From Coprinus comatus (Eukaryota > Basidiomycota > Agaricomycetes > Agaricales > Agaricaceae), in NCBI GenBank assembly GCA_034638255.1, contig JAWPGT010000015.1, positions 372,001 through 436,000 on the forward strand: 64,000 nt of DNA, read 5' to 3'. The first letter of the stretch is position 1; every line of letters starts with the position of its first letter. This document shows, one piece after another, positions 1 to 13,145 of this stretch. The notes under the pieces are model-generated. The model made no database searches. It saw nothing but the letters and a program-made list of their open reading frames with translations, and was not told the DNA's origin. The translations under genes were made by a program, and so were the position numbers.

Positions 1-478
1 GATTACCTGTAGAAACCTACCGCTCAATGAATAAAGGCAGTTTTATATGGCTGGAGTGGTGGTACTATCAGAATATTATAATTTTATTTGTGAAATGTGG
101 TGAGCACCTGTGATAAATTGAATATATTGATGAAAATTGTGATTTTGATGCAAATCTTGTCCAATCAAGGTATTGAAAGGCTCATACCAATCCAAATTTC
201 ACCCAAATCGGCATAGCTACTGTCTACCTTTTCCTCTATTACTCTCCCGAATTTTAAGGAAAATTACCCATGAATAAAAAAGATAGTATAACTTTATCAA
301 CCCATTGTCACAAATATAGTACCTATTACTTACTGTGTGCCGAAAAGGATTAGAAAGGAACAGTTTTTGACATTTGTGGGAATCAGGTTAAATTGGTGAT
401 TACTGAAGCTGAAGGAGTGTAATACTTACCCTTGTTCTTTGATTAAACTAGGATATCCCCAGCCTACAAAAGAGAACA

Positions 479-1000
479 TCAACACCCTCCAGGAAAAGAG
501 ATATTCAAAATAAACAATACAATTAAGAGAACCCAAAGGAACTCTCCAGCATTATTAACCAAATCATCAATCTTACCCATCTCCTTAACAACATCATCCA
601 CAACACGCTTTATCTTCTCTAACCCATCGCCCAAATCCAAAAACGCATAGTGAAATTTTTTTTCATATTTATCAATCTCGGAACCGAGACTGACGCCATT
701 TTGAATGTTGTTATTGTTATTGTTATTGTTCGCATTCGCATTCGCATTCGTATTCGTATTCGTCATGGCATTGATATTGTTGAAACGTTGAAAGGTGAAT
801 ATGTCAATTAGAGGTTGAATGTGCTGTAGCGATAACGCTCTCTCCTCTTGCAAGTGCGTTTCGCAACACGATATCCGAAACCTGAAGGACAACATGTGTA
901 TACGTGTGCATTGTATAATATATATATATGAGAGGGGATCAGTTGAAAGCGGGCAGTTCGGTGTCTATTGAAGCAAACATATCCTTTGCAGACACTTGGA
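479..1000 (-). pseudogene. Short-chain dehydrogenase/reductase (SDR) relic
   Basis: The minus-strand frame ending at 479 contains GKIDDLVNNAG, the NNAG motif of classical SDR oxidoreductases, preceded by a segment (LDLGDGLEKIKRVVDDVV) that fits the strand-helix before it. Further upstream (about 830-900) a degenerate glycine-rich Rossmann motif TCCPSGFG lies in one frame and ALARGESVIATAHS, the typical beta2 region, in another, so the frame is broken. An Asn-rich run sits between the motifs. After NNAG the frame runs into a hydrophobic stretch and stops, with no catalytic YxxxK seen. I read it as the decayed N-terminal third of an NAD(P)-dependent SDR. The short open frames between 939 and 1353 on the same strand show no recognisable domain. 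Confidence 0.5.
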
Positions 1001-1564
1001 TAGTGAATAATCCACAAAAGATAATCCACGAAAAGATACGGAAATGGGACCCATCCACTGTGCCAGTGACTTGGTAATACAGATTATCAAGTACTACAAT
1101 TAAAGGTATTACGTGGGTCTCAGAAATTAGGGGACAGTCGTGGAGGCCGTCGGGTATTTGTAAATGAGAGGAAAACGTCATGATTCCAATTATTAGGAAA
1201 CTTTACTGGTCCATCCGGAATTGGTTCAAGGACAGAGTTCGAGTATAGTGTATTATCTTTGGCAGATCTTTGGCTATTCAATGAATTACGCGGGGTTTCA
1301 ATGTTCAAACGTTCATGGCGGGTGGATACTAATGACTTCCTGTAAGGCTTCATCTAGTTGAAGCTTTAAGTTTGACATAAAGGCTATTTATCAATTTAAG
1401 GCATATTATTTATGAATGGATTCATTGAACACGTTTTCCCTCGGAGATGTTCTACTGGCGGGCCGATGTATGAACTTTCCTATCGATAAACATGATCTTC
1501 GGCAACTCCAATAAGACAGGTATGACATAGTTGAAGTTGACGTTGAACCGTTTCACACCATGCT
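1001..1564. other. Intergenic, nothing assigned
   Basis: Two short minus-strand frames (939-1181 and 1120-1353) occur here, but neither shows a family motif or a convincing exon chain. This is the 3' flank of the GH1 gene. Confidence 0.3.
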
Positions 1565-4303
<2,739 letters not shown>

Positions 4304-4727
4304 GCTGTATATATGCGCTTCGTTGAGTCATGAGGCAGAAGAGAAGTTCTAGTTCGCGTGGGTTATGAGATGGAAGACAATTGTCCGGGCCGTAGGATTG
4401 TAGTTCAGTCGAGTCTGTGTGTAAGGAAGTCCAGCACGAGGTCATATGTTTTGGCTTCTTGAATCGAAACGGATTTTATGCGCCTCATCCAGTACAGTAT
4501 AAGTAACTGAGATGTAAGGTGGAGAGAAGTGAAAATGCATCGTGCGGGATTCGAAACCTCACCCTTTGAGGGCGCCTGCTTGCTATGTAAGTATGCAAGT
4601 GATCCCAAATATTCAAGAGATGTTGTATGAAGAATAGAAATATAGAGGTTACATACATTAGAGACTATATTACCAGTACTTATTTGAACTTTATTGTACT
4701 CAACACAGAAAAACCAATACAGATATC

Positions 4728-6700
4728 TCAATATACAACATTACAACATTGCTCTTCGACTCTTCGACCCACTTTCTCCAATTTTAAAGAACACCCTCTA
4801 AGCAATTCCACTGCTTTATCCTTATCAACATCAACATCCCCAGTTGTCCAATCCCAACCCGCCTTCAAATGTTCAACAACGTCAACCAACTTCTCCATTG
4901 GAATATTATCTCCTTCTTTATACTCTTCTAACCCAGGAGCTTGAAGAGTAACAAGATAACCTTGCTTCGTTGAGGCAAGTGAACGAGAGATAGCTGCTGG
5001 TACACGCATTGAATTATATATGTTCGCGATGTGATTGTTATTGAGAAGGGTGTTTAGTTGACATGGTTGTGAGGATGTAAGAAGAGTGGCGAGTATGAAA
5101 GCGTCCTATATAGGCCAGGTTATAAGAGATTTGGGTATTAGATGACAAGACGGAGGAAAGCGTACTTCTATACCAACACCTGCACCTGCACCTTGATGCG
5201 GCAACATAGCATGCGCCTAATGAAACTTAGTATATTTGAATTGGAAAGATAATTGAGTTTGAACGCTTACTGCATCTCCCATAAGGAAGACTCTTCCCTG
5301 CGCATACGAATCCAAATGGTTAAGCATCCGCAACACCCATTTTGTAGGATTCTGAATGTGCTAATTTTACACCAGCCCCATTAAGTTTTACTCACCGTAC
5401 CAATATCAAACATGAACGTACTTTCAAAATCTCCAAAAATTCATCGTCCCATCCTTCATGATATTTCAACAACTCTTCCTGCGATGAATCCATAGACCAA
5501 GGACCTTGCCATACAGACCCTTCTTTTGATTTATCATGAACAGCAACAACCACGTTGATAAACTTGCCCCCCGATATCGGATATATTACAGTATGCTTAA
5601 GAAACCGAAACGTTAACGTTTCAGCGATCAGATAGTATTTCGACTCACCTTATTTTTACCTATGTACTATCAAATCTCAATTAATCAGTATTCTGAAATG
5701 ATGCATTGCGTAACTTTCAGTTGCATGTACATACCATGATTCCTGGGTGATCCAATACTCTATGTTTCTTCCCACTGGACACATATACGTCCTCAAGCGA
5801 CTTTCTAGGAACCAATCCACGATATACCACAGTACCGACCAAATTGGTTCCATACATTTGAGGTATTTTTCAGGTTGAGGTAAACCGGGAAGGAAGAGTT
5901 GACGAATAGTTGATTTGATACCATCTGCGCCAACAAGAATGTCGCAATGTGCTTTAGTAGAGTTTGAGAAGTGGAGAGTAATAGGATGGTGTCCATGTGG
6001 TTGTGGCGAGGAAGAGGAGGATAGAGAAATCTCATTGATCGTGTAGTCTATCAGACGGTGTGAGAGGTGAAGCCGACATCTAGAATTCAAATTAGGATTT
6101 GAAGTGGAGTTACTTCCAGAAGGTGAAACATGTTCAAGAAGAGTACGTTGTAAGTCTGCTCTATGAATTCTAAGAGCTCCTCCTGTAAAAATTACAGAGA
6201 AGATGCTCATATTAGATGTTACTTCGAGTTGAGGGTTTAGGTGAAACGTACCGTCCTTCATTATATCCATGATTTTAAAACCATTCTTTTGATCTGCTTT
6301 TCGCATCTCAAATGCAATTCCTAGAGTATATTTCCCAATATATCATGCTCTGCTGATCAGACGAAGTAGAACTTACGAGGCTTAAGGTCAGGATCATGAT
6401 CAAACAAAGGAATTAATGCAGCTTCTCCCAATCCAACTCTCTTCAATGTTTCCCATGTCCTTGGCCACATGTTAATCCCCGCCCCAACTTCAGATAACTC
6501 TGGTGTAGTTTCGTAAATATCAATCTCAAAGTCTTTGTTATTGTCGAAGGTTTTAAGGGCAAGCGCTAGTGTGAGGCCAATAATACCCGCTCCCCTATGA
6601 AGAGGAAAACATAAAATTATGTCAATAGTTGAAACTCGCATATAATAATACTAGAAGTTTACACAATGGCAACTCGAGTTGATTCTGCTTTGTCTGTCAT
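4728..6700 (-). CDS. FAD-dependent aromatic monooxygenase (salicylate hydroxylase-like)
   Basis: A class A flavoprotein monooxygenase (FAD_binding_3 family). Exon 1 (6663-6700) plus exon 2 give VAIVGAGIIGLTLALAL, the N-terminal dinucleotide-binding GxGxxG. An exon near 6130-6180 gives GALRIHRADLQRTLL, the R-containing motif of the family, and CDILVGADGIKSTIRQ near 5900 is the DG motif. GRVFLMGDA joined to AHAMLPHQGAGAGVGIEDA near 5175-5320 is the GD motif that binds the FAD ribityl. The last exon (4728 to about 5009) encodes a C-terminal helix region. No signal peptide is seen, so it is probably cytosolic. It would use NAD(P)H and O2 to hydroxylate an aromatic substrate. It lies head-to-tail upstream of the GH1 gene and no pathway partner is evident nearby. 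Confidence 0.9.
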
Positions 6701-6894
6701 AATTTTAAGGATTTCTGGGGAGAAGAATTAGTGGGGGATTAGACAGGGTATAGTCAGTCGGTTTACCCCCTTATCAGTATAACCCGTCCATTCCTATCAC
6801 CATTTAGCGTAATGTAGTTAAACCCTATGAGAACATGTCAGTGGCGATATTTGTGAACTGAATTATGATTGAAGGTCTGTTTCCCCTGAAACGT

Positions 6895-8400
6895 CAATGA
6901 TAGTTTCGAATTTCGGCCCTTCTTGTGGGATAAGATGACAAAAACTCTGGTTCGTTGTTAGTAGTGAGATATAGGGTAGATTCAAATATAGTTCCTATCC
7001 TACCCACGCGAGCAGTGAGCGATTGAGTCCCGAAAACGGAATGCTGAAGCGATGGGACTAATTTACCGAATGAGGTTGTGGGTTTTGCCGCTACTGTTAC
7101 CACAACTTTTTTTGCATATAATCTGACAGAACTCACTTGTCTAATTGTTGCCTCACTGTCCAAAGTAACCAAATTAATCTATGTGCATATTTTCTGTGCC
7201 GTATATGATAGGTATCAGCGCCGAGGAAGTCCTCTATCCAAGAAGAGCATACAATAAGCATGACAGAGTCTTCAAAGTCCATCTAACGGGTAATTTGAAT
7301 TTCGGAGCAATGTTGTCGGATCCGAATATCCCCAACAGACCAACTGGCAACGAAGTGATACTCCATGTAAACAATTCTTCTCGTATCATCCTGCGCAGTA
7401 TGTTGTATACATGGGCTAGATCGGCGGACTCAATGCAATCAGGAAATATAAATGTGAATAAACAATCGAATAAGGGCCCTATGATGGTTACAACCGGCGC
7501 GCCGTACTGGTTAATATTTCCTTATGGAGTGAGAATCTTGGGTATAGAGAGATTGATTATAGGCCGTTGTATAAGAAAGAGTAGATATGGAGTCGTGTTC
7601 AAGCTTTTTCAAGGAATGAGCGGAACAAGAGCAGAAAGAGACGATGACACACGCGTTGGGAATGTTACGTAATCTGATCAGTATAAATATAAACTCCGCT
7701 TCCTCCCCCTAACCTCTTCTTCGGGTTCAACGTACTGAATGAAATAAGATAATGAAAAGATCTGAAATGTGTGATCAATATAGGTACAGAAATCCCAAAT
7801 ACTGTTATCATATTTATAGGGGGAATTATGTGTTTATTATTCTGAGTTTCTTGATGTGGTGAGCCAATGGTACGTTCACAAACCAACTTATAAGAGGCTG
7901 CCAAGAGTAAGGATTTCAAGCTTTGGGATATTTGTAGTGTGAGAGAGAGGAAGGATCCAAGGATTTCCCCATTATCCGCCCCGGAATGGGAATAAAAGAT
8001 GAGTGGAAGCACTTCTATCGGAGTGTAGAGGTAGTGGGATCCCCGTTCTTGCTAGTCTCCCAAAGTCCAAACTCATTAAGTGAGTCCATTTGACAAGTCT
8101 GCATTTAATGACACAAATTGCGAAGAACTAAAGTTTGTCATAATACAGGTCACTTGGGTTTAATATACTATCTTTCCAGAGAATTTTCTTAAATTTGAGG
8201 TGCACAGCACCCGTTGAGAACGGAACTTTTCTGCAGGCCCCGGTCTCTCACATATCACACATATGGTAAAACCAATATACATTTGGCCACGGTAACAAGA
8301 AATCAAGAAATGGAATCCATGTGGTACTCCAATAAGATGTGTGACTAAAAGAAACACGGAAGTCAGAGGATTTTCGAGTAAAATTTTGATAGAAAACTTA
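6895..8400. other. Intergenic; one unassigned ORF
   Basis: An ATG-initiated plus-strand frame of 163 codons spans 7181-7672, and minus-strand frames lie at 6894-7172 and 7665-8012. None shows a recognisable domain, membrane topology or family motif. The minus frame at 7665-8012 starts only at a GTG. I do not call a gene, though the 163-codon frame is long for chance in this AT-rich DNA. Confidence 0.25.
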
Positions 8401-8405
8401 CAAGT

Positions 8406-8876
8406 TTAGTCATCGGGGACATTGACCATCGTCACAGTTACAACACCAATGGCACCATGATCACGGTTCGCACCCTTATCTTCGACCACCCAATCTTCAT
8501 TCTGACCAGAGGCGGTGAAAGTGTTCCGTCTGGGACCCCAGGGACAATCCCAGTAGATCTTCCGAATGAATGTGTCGGACCCGTCGAAGAGCTCGAAGGA
8601 ACCCTCAGTACCACTTGGCGCATTTTCGCGGGCACATGAGTTGATATGAAAGGATCCCTTGCCTGCGATTACTTTCCCCTCAATATCGTACTTTGGGATT
8701 TCCCTGTCTTTATCGTCTGTAAACGGGAAATATAAGTATACTAGCAGAAGGACGATAGCGAGGTGCATACTGTCAGCGTGGAATTTTCCCCAAAATAGTC
8801 TGACGTTCTTGACTTTGACAATTTCAGACTCGCAGTTGTTGCGAAGGATGACGACGACCCAATTGTAAAGTGACAT
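8406..8876 (-). CDS. Aegerolysin family protein (copy 1)
   Basis: A small cytosolic-type protein of the aegerolysin family (Pfam Aegerolysin), beta-sandwich proteins that bind membrane lipids; some members act with a separate MACPF partner to form pores. Family hallmarks seen are the N-terminal W-VVILRN strand, GKFHAD before the intron, and the conserved YWDCPWG motif towards the C-terminus. One intron (8717-8770, 54 nt) interrupts the gene; it is a multiple of three and lacks stops, so the frame reads through it. There is no signal peptide, as usual in the family. A TATA box lies about 70 bp upstream. No MACPF gene is visible in the window. The paralogue lies head-to-head at 10391. The frame is intact. 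Confidence 0.93.
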   Translation of the reverse strand: MSLYNWVVVILRNNCESEIVKVKNVRLFWGKFHADSMHLAIVLLLVYLYFPFTDDKDREIPKYDIEGKVIAGKGSFHINSCARENAPSGTEGSFELFDGSDTFIRKIYWDCPWGPRRNTFTASGQNEDWVVEDKGANRDHGAIGVVTVTMVNVPDD

Positions 8877-8945
8877 TTTACTAATACTGTGATTGTCTGT
8901 GCTGTAGAGAAATTCCTTTGAAAGATAGGAACTTCATTACGAGCG

Positions 8946-8952
8946 TTATATA
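8946..8952 (-). promoter_or_regulatory. TATA box of aegerolysin copy 1
   Basis: TATATAA on the minus strand, about 70 bp upstream of the ATG at 8876, at a plausible distance for a core promoter. Confidence 0.5.
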
Positions 8953-9039
8953 TTGTGAAGTTTCCCCTTCTGGAGGTTATTAAGAATATTCGTATCTTCG
9001 GAGACATCCATAGAAAATTTCTCTGGAGACAAAACAATG

Positions 9040-9280
9040 GGGAACCTTAACGGGTACTGAGTTTAGCGCAATATAAACACGAAATACGATTGGTCGAGGG
9101 CCATTTTGTATGGAGAAGTTGTCAAGACTTACAACGAGGTGTTCCAGAGCCAAAAGGTGGCGTTGGACTTTGCTATAAATGTCGCAATTCGTACAAACTT
9201 CTTGGAAGTTGGAACCATCATTGTCAGATATGGGCGCCTGATCTTGAAATTGCTCCACAGCTAATCGATAAGGTCTAGTA
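9040..9280 (+). pseudogene. Decayed copy A of an unrecognised gene
   Basis: The stretch around 9080-9180 matches, with substitutions and small indels, the reverse complement of 10060-10160: both contain CACGAAATACGATTG and TATGGAGAAGTTGT. In this copy one frame reads LYGEVVKTYNEVFQSQKVAL, continues as an amphipathic helix-like segment and ends at LILKLLHS; another frame is open to 9278. The two copies do not keep one shared uninterrupted frame, so I read both as remnants. Function unknown. Confidence 0.4.
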
Positions 9281-9579
9281 GTTGCATCTGAGGACTGAGA
9301 TATAATTTACTCTTTGCTAGCAACATCTACCATAGACAGCCAACATAGGAACTAACGACAGGTTAAGTCAATTACCTGTGCCCCGTATTTCACGCGGTCA
9401 CCCTGGCGGCGCCTTGAAAAATTTGAACCTTTTCATTATACTGTTATACGCCAACGTGCGCTTAATTTCGTACAATTGACCCTGAAGCAGATAGATAACA
9501 TTCAATGGAAAGACAACACCATGTATCTTGTTTCAAACTTTTGCACCCACACCGACTGCCCGGCCGTTTAAAGTGGCAG

Positions 9580-9864
9580 CTAATCAATTAAAAAACAAGA
9601 GAGCAGGTCGTCTTGCGCGTTCTTTTTGGAGTGCAATTGCCGCCCTGTATACGTTTCTTGCACTGGGAGCTCCAATTTGGGGGCAAATATTAAGCCAGAG
9701 AAGTAAGGAAGTGGTAACGTACTCGTCCAACGGTGTAGTGAGTCACTACATGGGTGGCTTGCCCGAACTGGGAACCTGAGGGGTTGAAGCACATAAAACA
9801 GGATCCACATTAGCGTCAAGCAGGCGCCAAATTGGAATATACCTAAGTACCAGCGGCTAAGCAA
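9580..9864 (-). pseudogene. Decayed copy C of the same unrecognised gene
   Basis: An open minus-strand frame with a hydrophobic stretch (FQFGACLTLMWILFYVL) followed by PVRAS. At DNA level the segment around 9770-9850 matches 10200-10290 on the same strand: both carry ATTCCAA, TGTGGATCCTGT and CAGTTCGGG in the same order. It therefore shares ancestry with copy B, probably as part of a small membrane protein. It sits at the centre of the two divergent aegerolysin genes. Confidence 0.35.
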
Positions 9865-10019
9865 GAAAGAGCATGTAAATTACGACATATGACATATTAA
9901 CAAACAATTGATCAACCATTTATAGTGTTACTACTTGGGTACTACTATACCGAAGTTTAGACAACGACCCTCTGTTTGGGGAGAGCCCAGTCTTCGTTCG
10001 AATCATGTGTCTGATCAGT

Positions 10020-10330
10020 GTCTGTCATGATTCATACAAATTTTGATATCCATCGCAAGGTTAAACACCACCTTTTGGCGCTCTAACACGCTGGTGTACT
10101 TCTCCACAACTTCTCCATACAAATGTCCTTCTGAGCAATCGTATTTCGTGCTTGGCCGGCACTAAGCATAGCGTCTACCACATCGATTTTGTCCCGAACT
10201 GATAACCTAAAGAAGCTCGCAAGACAGGATCCACAGTATGAACGTCAATAAGACGTCAATTTGGAATACAAATTACCTACGGTTAAAGCGAAGAGAAACA
10301 GTGTCATCATATGTGCCAAGTGGAGCCCAC
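10020..10330 (-). pseudogene. Decayed copy B of the same unrecognised gene
   Basis: Contains both parts seen separately in copies A and C. There is a hydrophobic exon-like segment (FQIDVLLTFILWIL, about 10230-10290), then an AG followed by SVRDKIDVVDAMLSAGQAR in another frame, then the LYGEVVEKY segment homologous to copy A. Frames change between the parts and stops intervene, so it is probably not functional. It gives the best view of the ancestral order of the element. Confidence 0.4.
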
Positions 10331-10390
10331 TTTTTTCCCTAACTCTTTGAACCGCACTTCTCTACACACTCGCTCCATACAAAATTAGCA

Positions 10391-10858
10391 ATGGCATATA
10401 CACAATGGGTCATCATCATTCTCCGCAACCGCAGCTCTAAGAGTATCAAAGTCAAGAACGTCACACTACCTTGGGGAAAATTCCATGCTGACGGTATGCA
10501 CCGAGTCTCCACGTTTTTCGTGCTACCCTCACATTTCTCGTTCATAAAATTATGCAGACGACAAGGAGACAGAAGTCTCAAAGTCGGATATTGAGGGGAC
10601 AGTTATCCAAGGCGGCAAATCCTTCCGTATCAACTCTTGTGGCCGCGAGCATGCGTCGAGTGGTACTGAGGGTTCCTTCCAGATCTACGACGAGTCCGAC
10701 ACATTCATCCGAAAGGTCTATTGGGAATGTCCCTGGGGCACCAAAAGCAACACCTTCACCGTTCTGGTCAGAACGAAGATTGGATGGTTGAGGATAGAGG
10801 AGCAAACCGCGACAGTGGTGCGATTGGTACTGTTACCATCACATTGGTCAAACTCTAA
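10391..10858 (+). pseudogene. Aegerolysin family gene (copy 2), frame-broken
   Basis: Paralogue of the gene at 8406, in the opposite orientation, with the same single intron at the same position (about 10494-10555). The family hallmarks GKFHADG and the CPWG motif are present. Near 10764, relative to copy 1, one base is missing just after the CPWG exon region, which shifts the remaining roughly 30 codons out of the family frame. The DNA past the break remains clearly homologous to copy 1, so the lesion is recent or is a sequencing error. As written, the protein would have an unrelated C-terminus. Confidence 0.8.
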
Positions 10859-11083
10859 ACTCAGTGTAAGCTTCTATCAAATTCTTAGACGGGAATCCTC
10901 TGAGTTGCAGTGTTTCTTTTAGTCACGCAATTCTTTGGAGTACCCATGATTCTCGGGATCCAATGCTATATGGATTTCACCATCTTCTGTTCTATTTGTG
11001 CCCGGCTATGTTTGTAACGTGTGTGCTAGGATTGTATTACATAAAATCTCTCAACAAAACTTTATACATAAATTTGATCGTGT

Positions 11084-12310
11084 TCATTGCACCCCACAAA
11101 CCATTTTCATGAATACACCCTCAACAAGCTTTCTACCCGTTTCAACACATCGAGAAACTTGCATCTTCTTATGAAATTGTTCAGCACACCCCGATTGAAG
11201 AATATAATCATCGATAGGTTCTTCAACTATTCCTTGATTGTAATCAACACTTTCACCCTCTATAAAATACGTACGAATATAAATCCATTCCAAATCCATC
11301 GCTAACGGAATATGCTTAAGGATGTGATACAGATCGATTTCATAGACACGTGCATATTGACAACCTTCTTCCAATTTCTCGTTGAGAAAACTTGTGATCA
11401 TTATTCTTTTGAGGCGTTGGAATACGGGTCTTCGGACTGTTTCATCATCTGTATCAATGTTTGTATAGTATTCCGGAGAGCGTTGAATAAATGAAAGTCC
11501 AAGAGTTTCAAGGTTCCGCATTTCAGGGAAAATGTCAACATAATGTAAGAACGCGCATGAGGAATATATGTTGACTATCTTGACATGAGTTATGTTAGAC
11601 GAATTGAAGTCATTTAGGGGCCGAAGACTGTCAAGGGTAAGAAAACGAAGGCGAGGAGCATTTTGGAAAAGTTGGGTGAAAGGGGAGTTTAACCACATCA
11701 TTCCAAAATCGAATAAAATATGAGTAAGAGGGTTATTACAACCCCAAAGAAGTTGTAATTCCTCCAACACAGGAAAGGTAGCAGATTCATGGTCCAGGGG
11801 TTGGATAAATTTGGGATTCTTGTTGTTCGCTATTAACCACTTGTTGTACTCCACGTTGAAAACATCCATCCTGAAGCAATTCAATTTCAAAGACACCAAT
11901 CTGGAAGATATAGATGTTAAAACATGAACCAGAGCTTTGGTTATGACTTTAGCATCATTTGAAGAGGTGCCTTGAGCTGAAAAATAGAATCTACGGGTTT
12001 CGGAATTCTTGGTTGACTTGACACATCTCTTCACATCCTCCAAGATACGGTCCATCATAGAGCTGTCTTCTGGTACATTGTCAAGGTCAAGTGCGACTCT
12101 TGACCAAACAACTGAAGTAGATTCTACAGTATCCTTCCAGCGTTTACAAACCCCGGAGATGCAAAACGGGTCCAAGGTGTCTGATGGAGTAGCAATATTG
12201 TTTCCGATGACAATGAGGTCTGGGACAACATCCAAGAATATTTCAGAAAGTATTTCATTTGGGAGTTGATCGATAGGAATGATGTTAGTGATTTCAGCAG
12301 TCAAAGTCAT
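11084..12310 (-). CDS. F-box protein
   Basis: A single-exon gene of 408 codons. IDQLPNEILSEIFLDVVPDL, at about residues 14-33, is the F-box core that binds SKP1 in SCF ubiquitin ligases, followed by CKRWKDTVESTSVVWSRV. The rest has leucine-spaced segments like the degenerate LRR-type substrate domains of agaric F-box families. The frame is open up to 12376, but the upstream extension begins with GTG; the first ATG is at 12310 and puts the F-box at the usual N-terminal position. It lies convergent with the right aegerolysin gene. Target unknown. Confidence 0.88.
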   Translation of the reverse strand: MTLTAEITNIIPIDQLPNEILSEIFLDVVPDLIVIGNNIATPSDTLDPFCISGVCKRWKDTVESTSVVWSRVALDLDNVPEDSSMMDRILEDVKRCVKSTKNSETRRFYFSAQGTSSNDAKVITKALVHVLTSISSRLVSLKLNCFRMDVFNVEYNKWLIANNKNPKFIQPLDHESATFPVLEELQLLWGCNNPLTHILFDFGMMWLNSPFTQLFQNAPRLRFLTLDSLRPLNDFNSSNITHVKIVNIYSSCAFLHYVDIFPEMRNLETLGLSFIQRSPEYYTNIDTDDETVRRPVFQRLKRIMITSFLNEKLEEGCQYARVYEIDLYHILKHIPLAMDLEWIYIRTYFIEGESVDYNQGIVEEPIDDYILQSGCAEQFHKKMQVSRCVETGRKLVEGVFMKMVCGVQ

Positions 12311-12963
12311 TGGAGAGGATTTAAACGTTCTGCAGGTGAAGTTGTTCGGTGAAGCGAGAGTTATGGTTGGCCTCACGAACCCCAGTATTTATACTCCAGA
12401 TGGCTGCTGCCTTCGGATGTGCTGGTTCACCAGAGCTTTGACCAAGACAAAGGAATGTATAGCAAAGGTCCAATACTCCTGGTCATTATAATTGCGACCC
12501 CGACTGTCTAATTTCTCCCTTCACAGAGAATTTGAAATGAGATAGGCAAATACAATTGACCGGAAATTCTTTGAAGGGTGACTAGACTATTGGACGACTC
12601 GTACGGATCGATTTTTGGTAATGGAACGCATATGTGTAACGTGTAATGTTACAAGGTAGTCTTATATAGTTCAGTCAGATATTCAATCTGCACAGACTCT
12701 CAATTGGAGGTAGAAAAATGTAAAACTAAAGACAATTGTTATGTAAATACGAACTATATGATCCGAAATGTTTGTCTACACCAAATAAAGCTGATAAGAT
12801 TATCAAGGGTGCGCCCGTTACAATATGACATATAAATTAATTCCTATTACCTCGTTTACTATTAATTATTGTGGTAAGTTTCCTTGATACCCTTGAGAGG
12901 TCTAATTGAGGACACAGCATTGGGTGTAGTGACAGGCCGATCTATATCATTTGTCTTTAACAA

Positions 12964-13045
12964 GTCCTTGTCGATTAGTGGTTAAATCATCTCGTTGTGG
13001 TCTCACTGCTCCGAGAAGCCGGAAGTTCGAATCCTCCCTGGGACA
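12964..13045 (+). tRNA. tRNA-His (GTG) with a 10-nt intron
   Basis: The cloverleaf can be folded by eye. Acceptor 12964-12970 pairs with 13038-13044 with one T-T mismatch. The D stem GATT/AATC (12973-12976, 12985-12988) is perfect, and so is the anticodon stem TCTCG/CGAGA (12990-12994, 13012-13016). Anticodon GTG is at 12997-12999. A 10-nt intron (13001-13010) sits after the base 3' of the anticodon, the standard eukaryotic position. The T arm GGAAG-TTCGAAT-CCTCC (13021-13037) has one mismatch, and the internal B box GTTCGAATCC is present. A T-run just downstream (13048-13053) fits a Pol III terminator. The two stem mismatches leave some chance of a pseudogene. Confidence 0.75.
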
Positions 13046-13145
13046 TTATTTTTGCTCTCCGATGGTTTATCGTGGGAATATGGGGTTGTGATTTCGAAAG
13101 GTGGAATAAACGGTGTGTTCTATGTTTGTTTTGACGACCTGATGC

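Noticed and set aside
4530..4610. tRNA-like sequence on the minus strand with a B-box-like TTTCGAATC and a following T-run
   Set aside because: The T stem does not pair, the element is about ten bases short of a tRNA, and no anticodon arm can be placed. At most an old tRNA or SINE remnant.
7181..7672. 163-codon plus-strand open frame
   Set aside because: No domain, no splice partners and no supporting context; kept only as a note in the intergenic entry.
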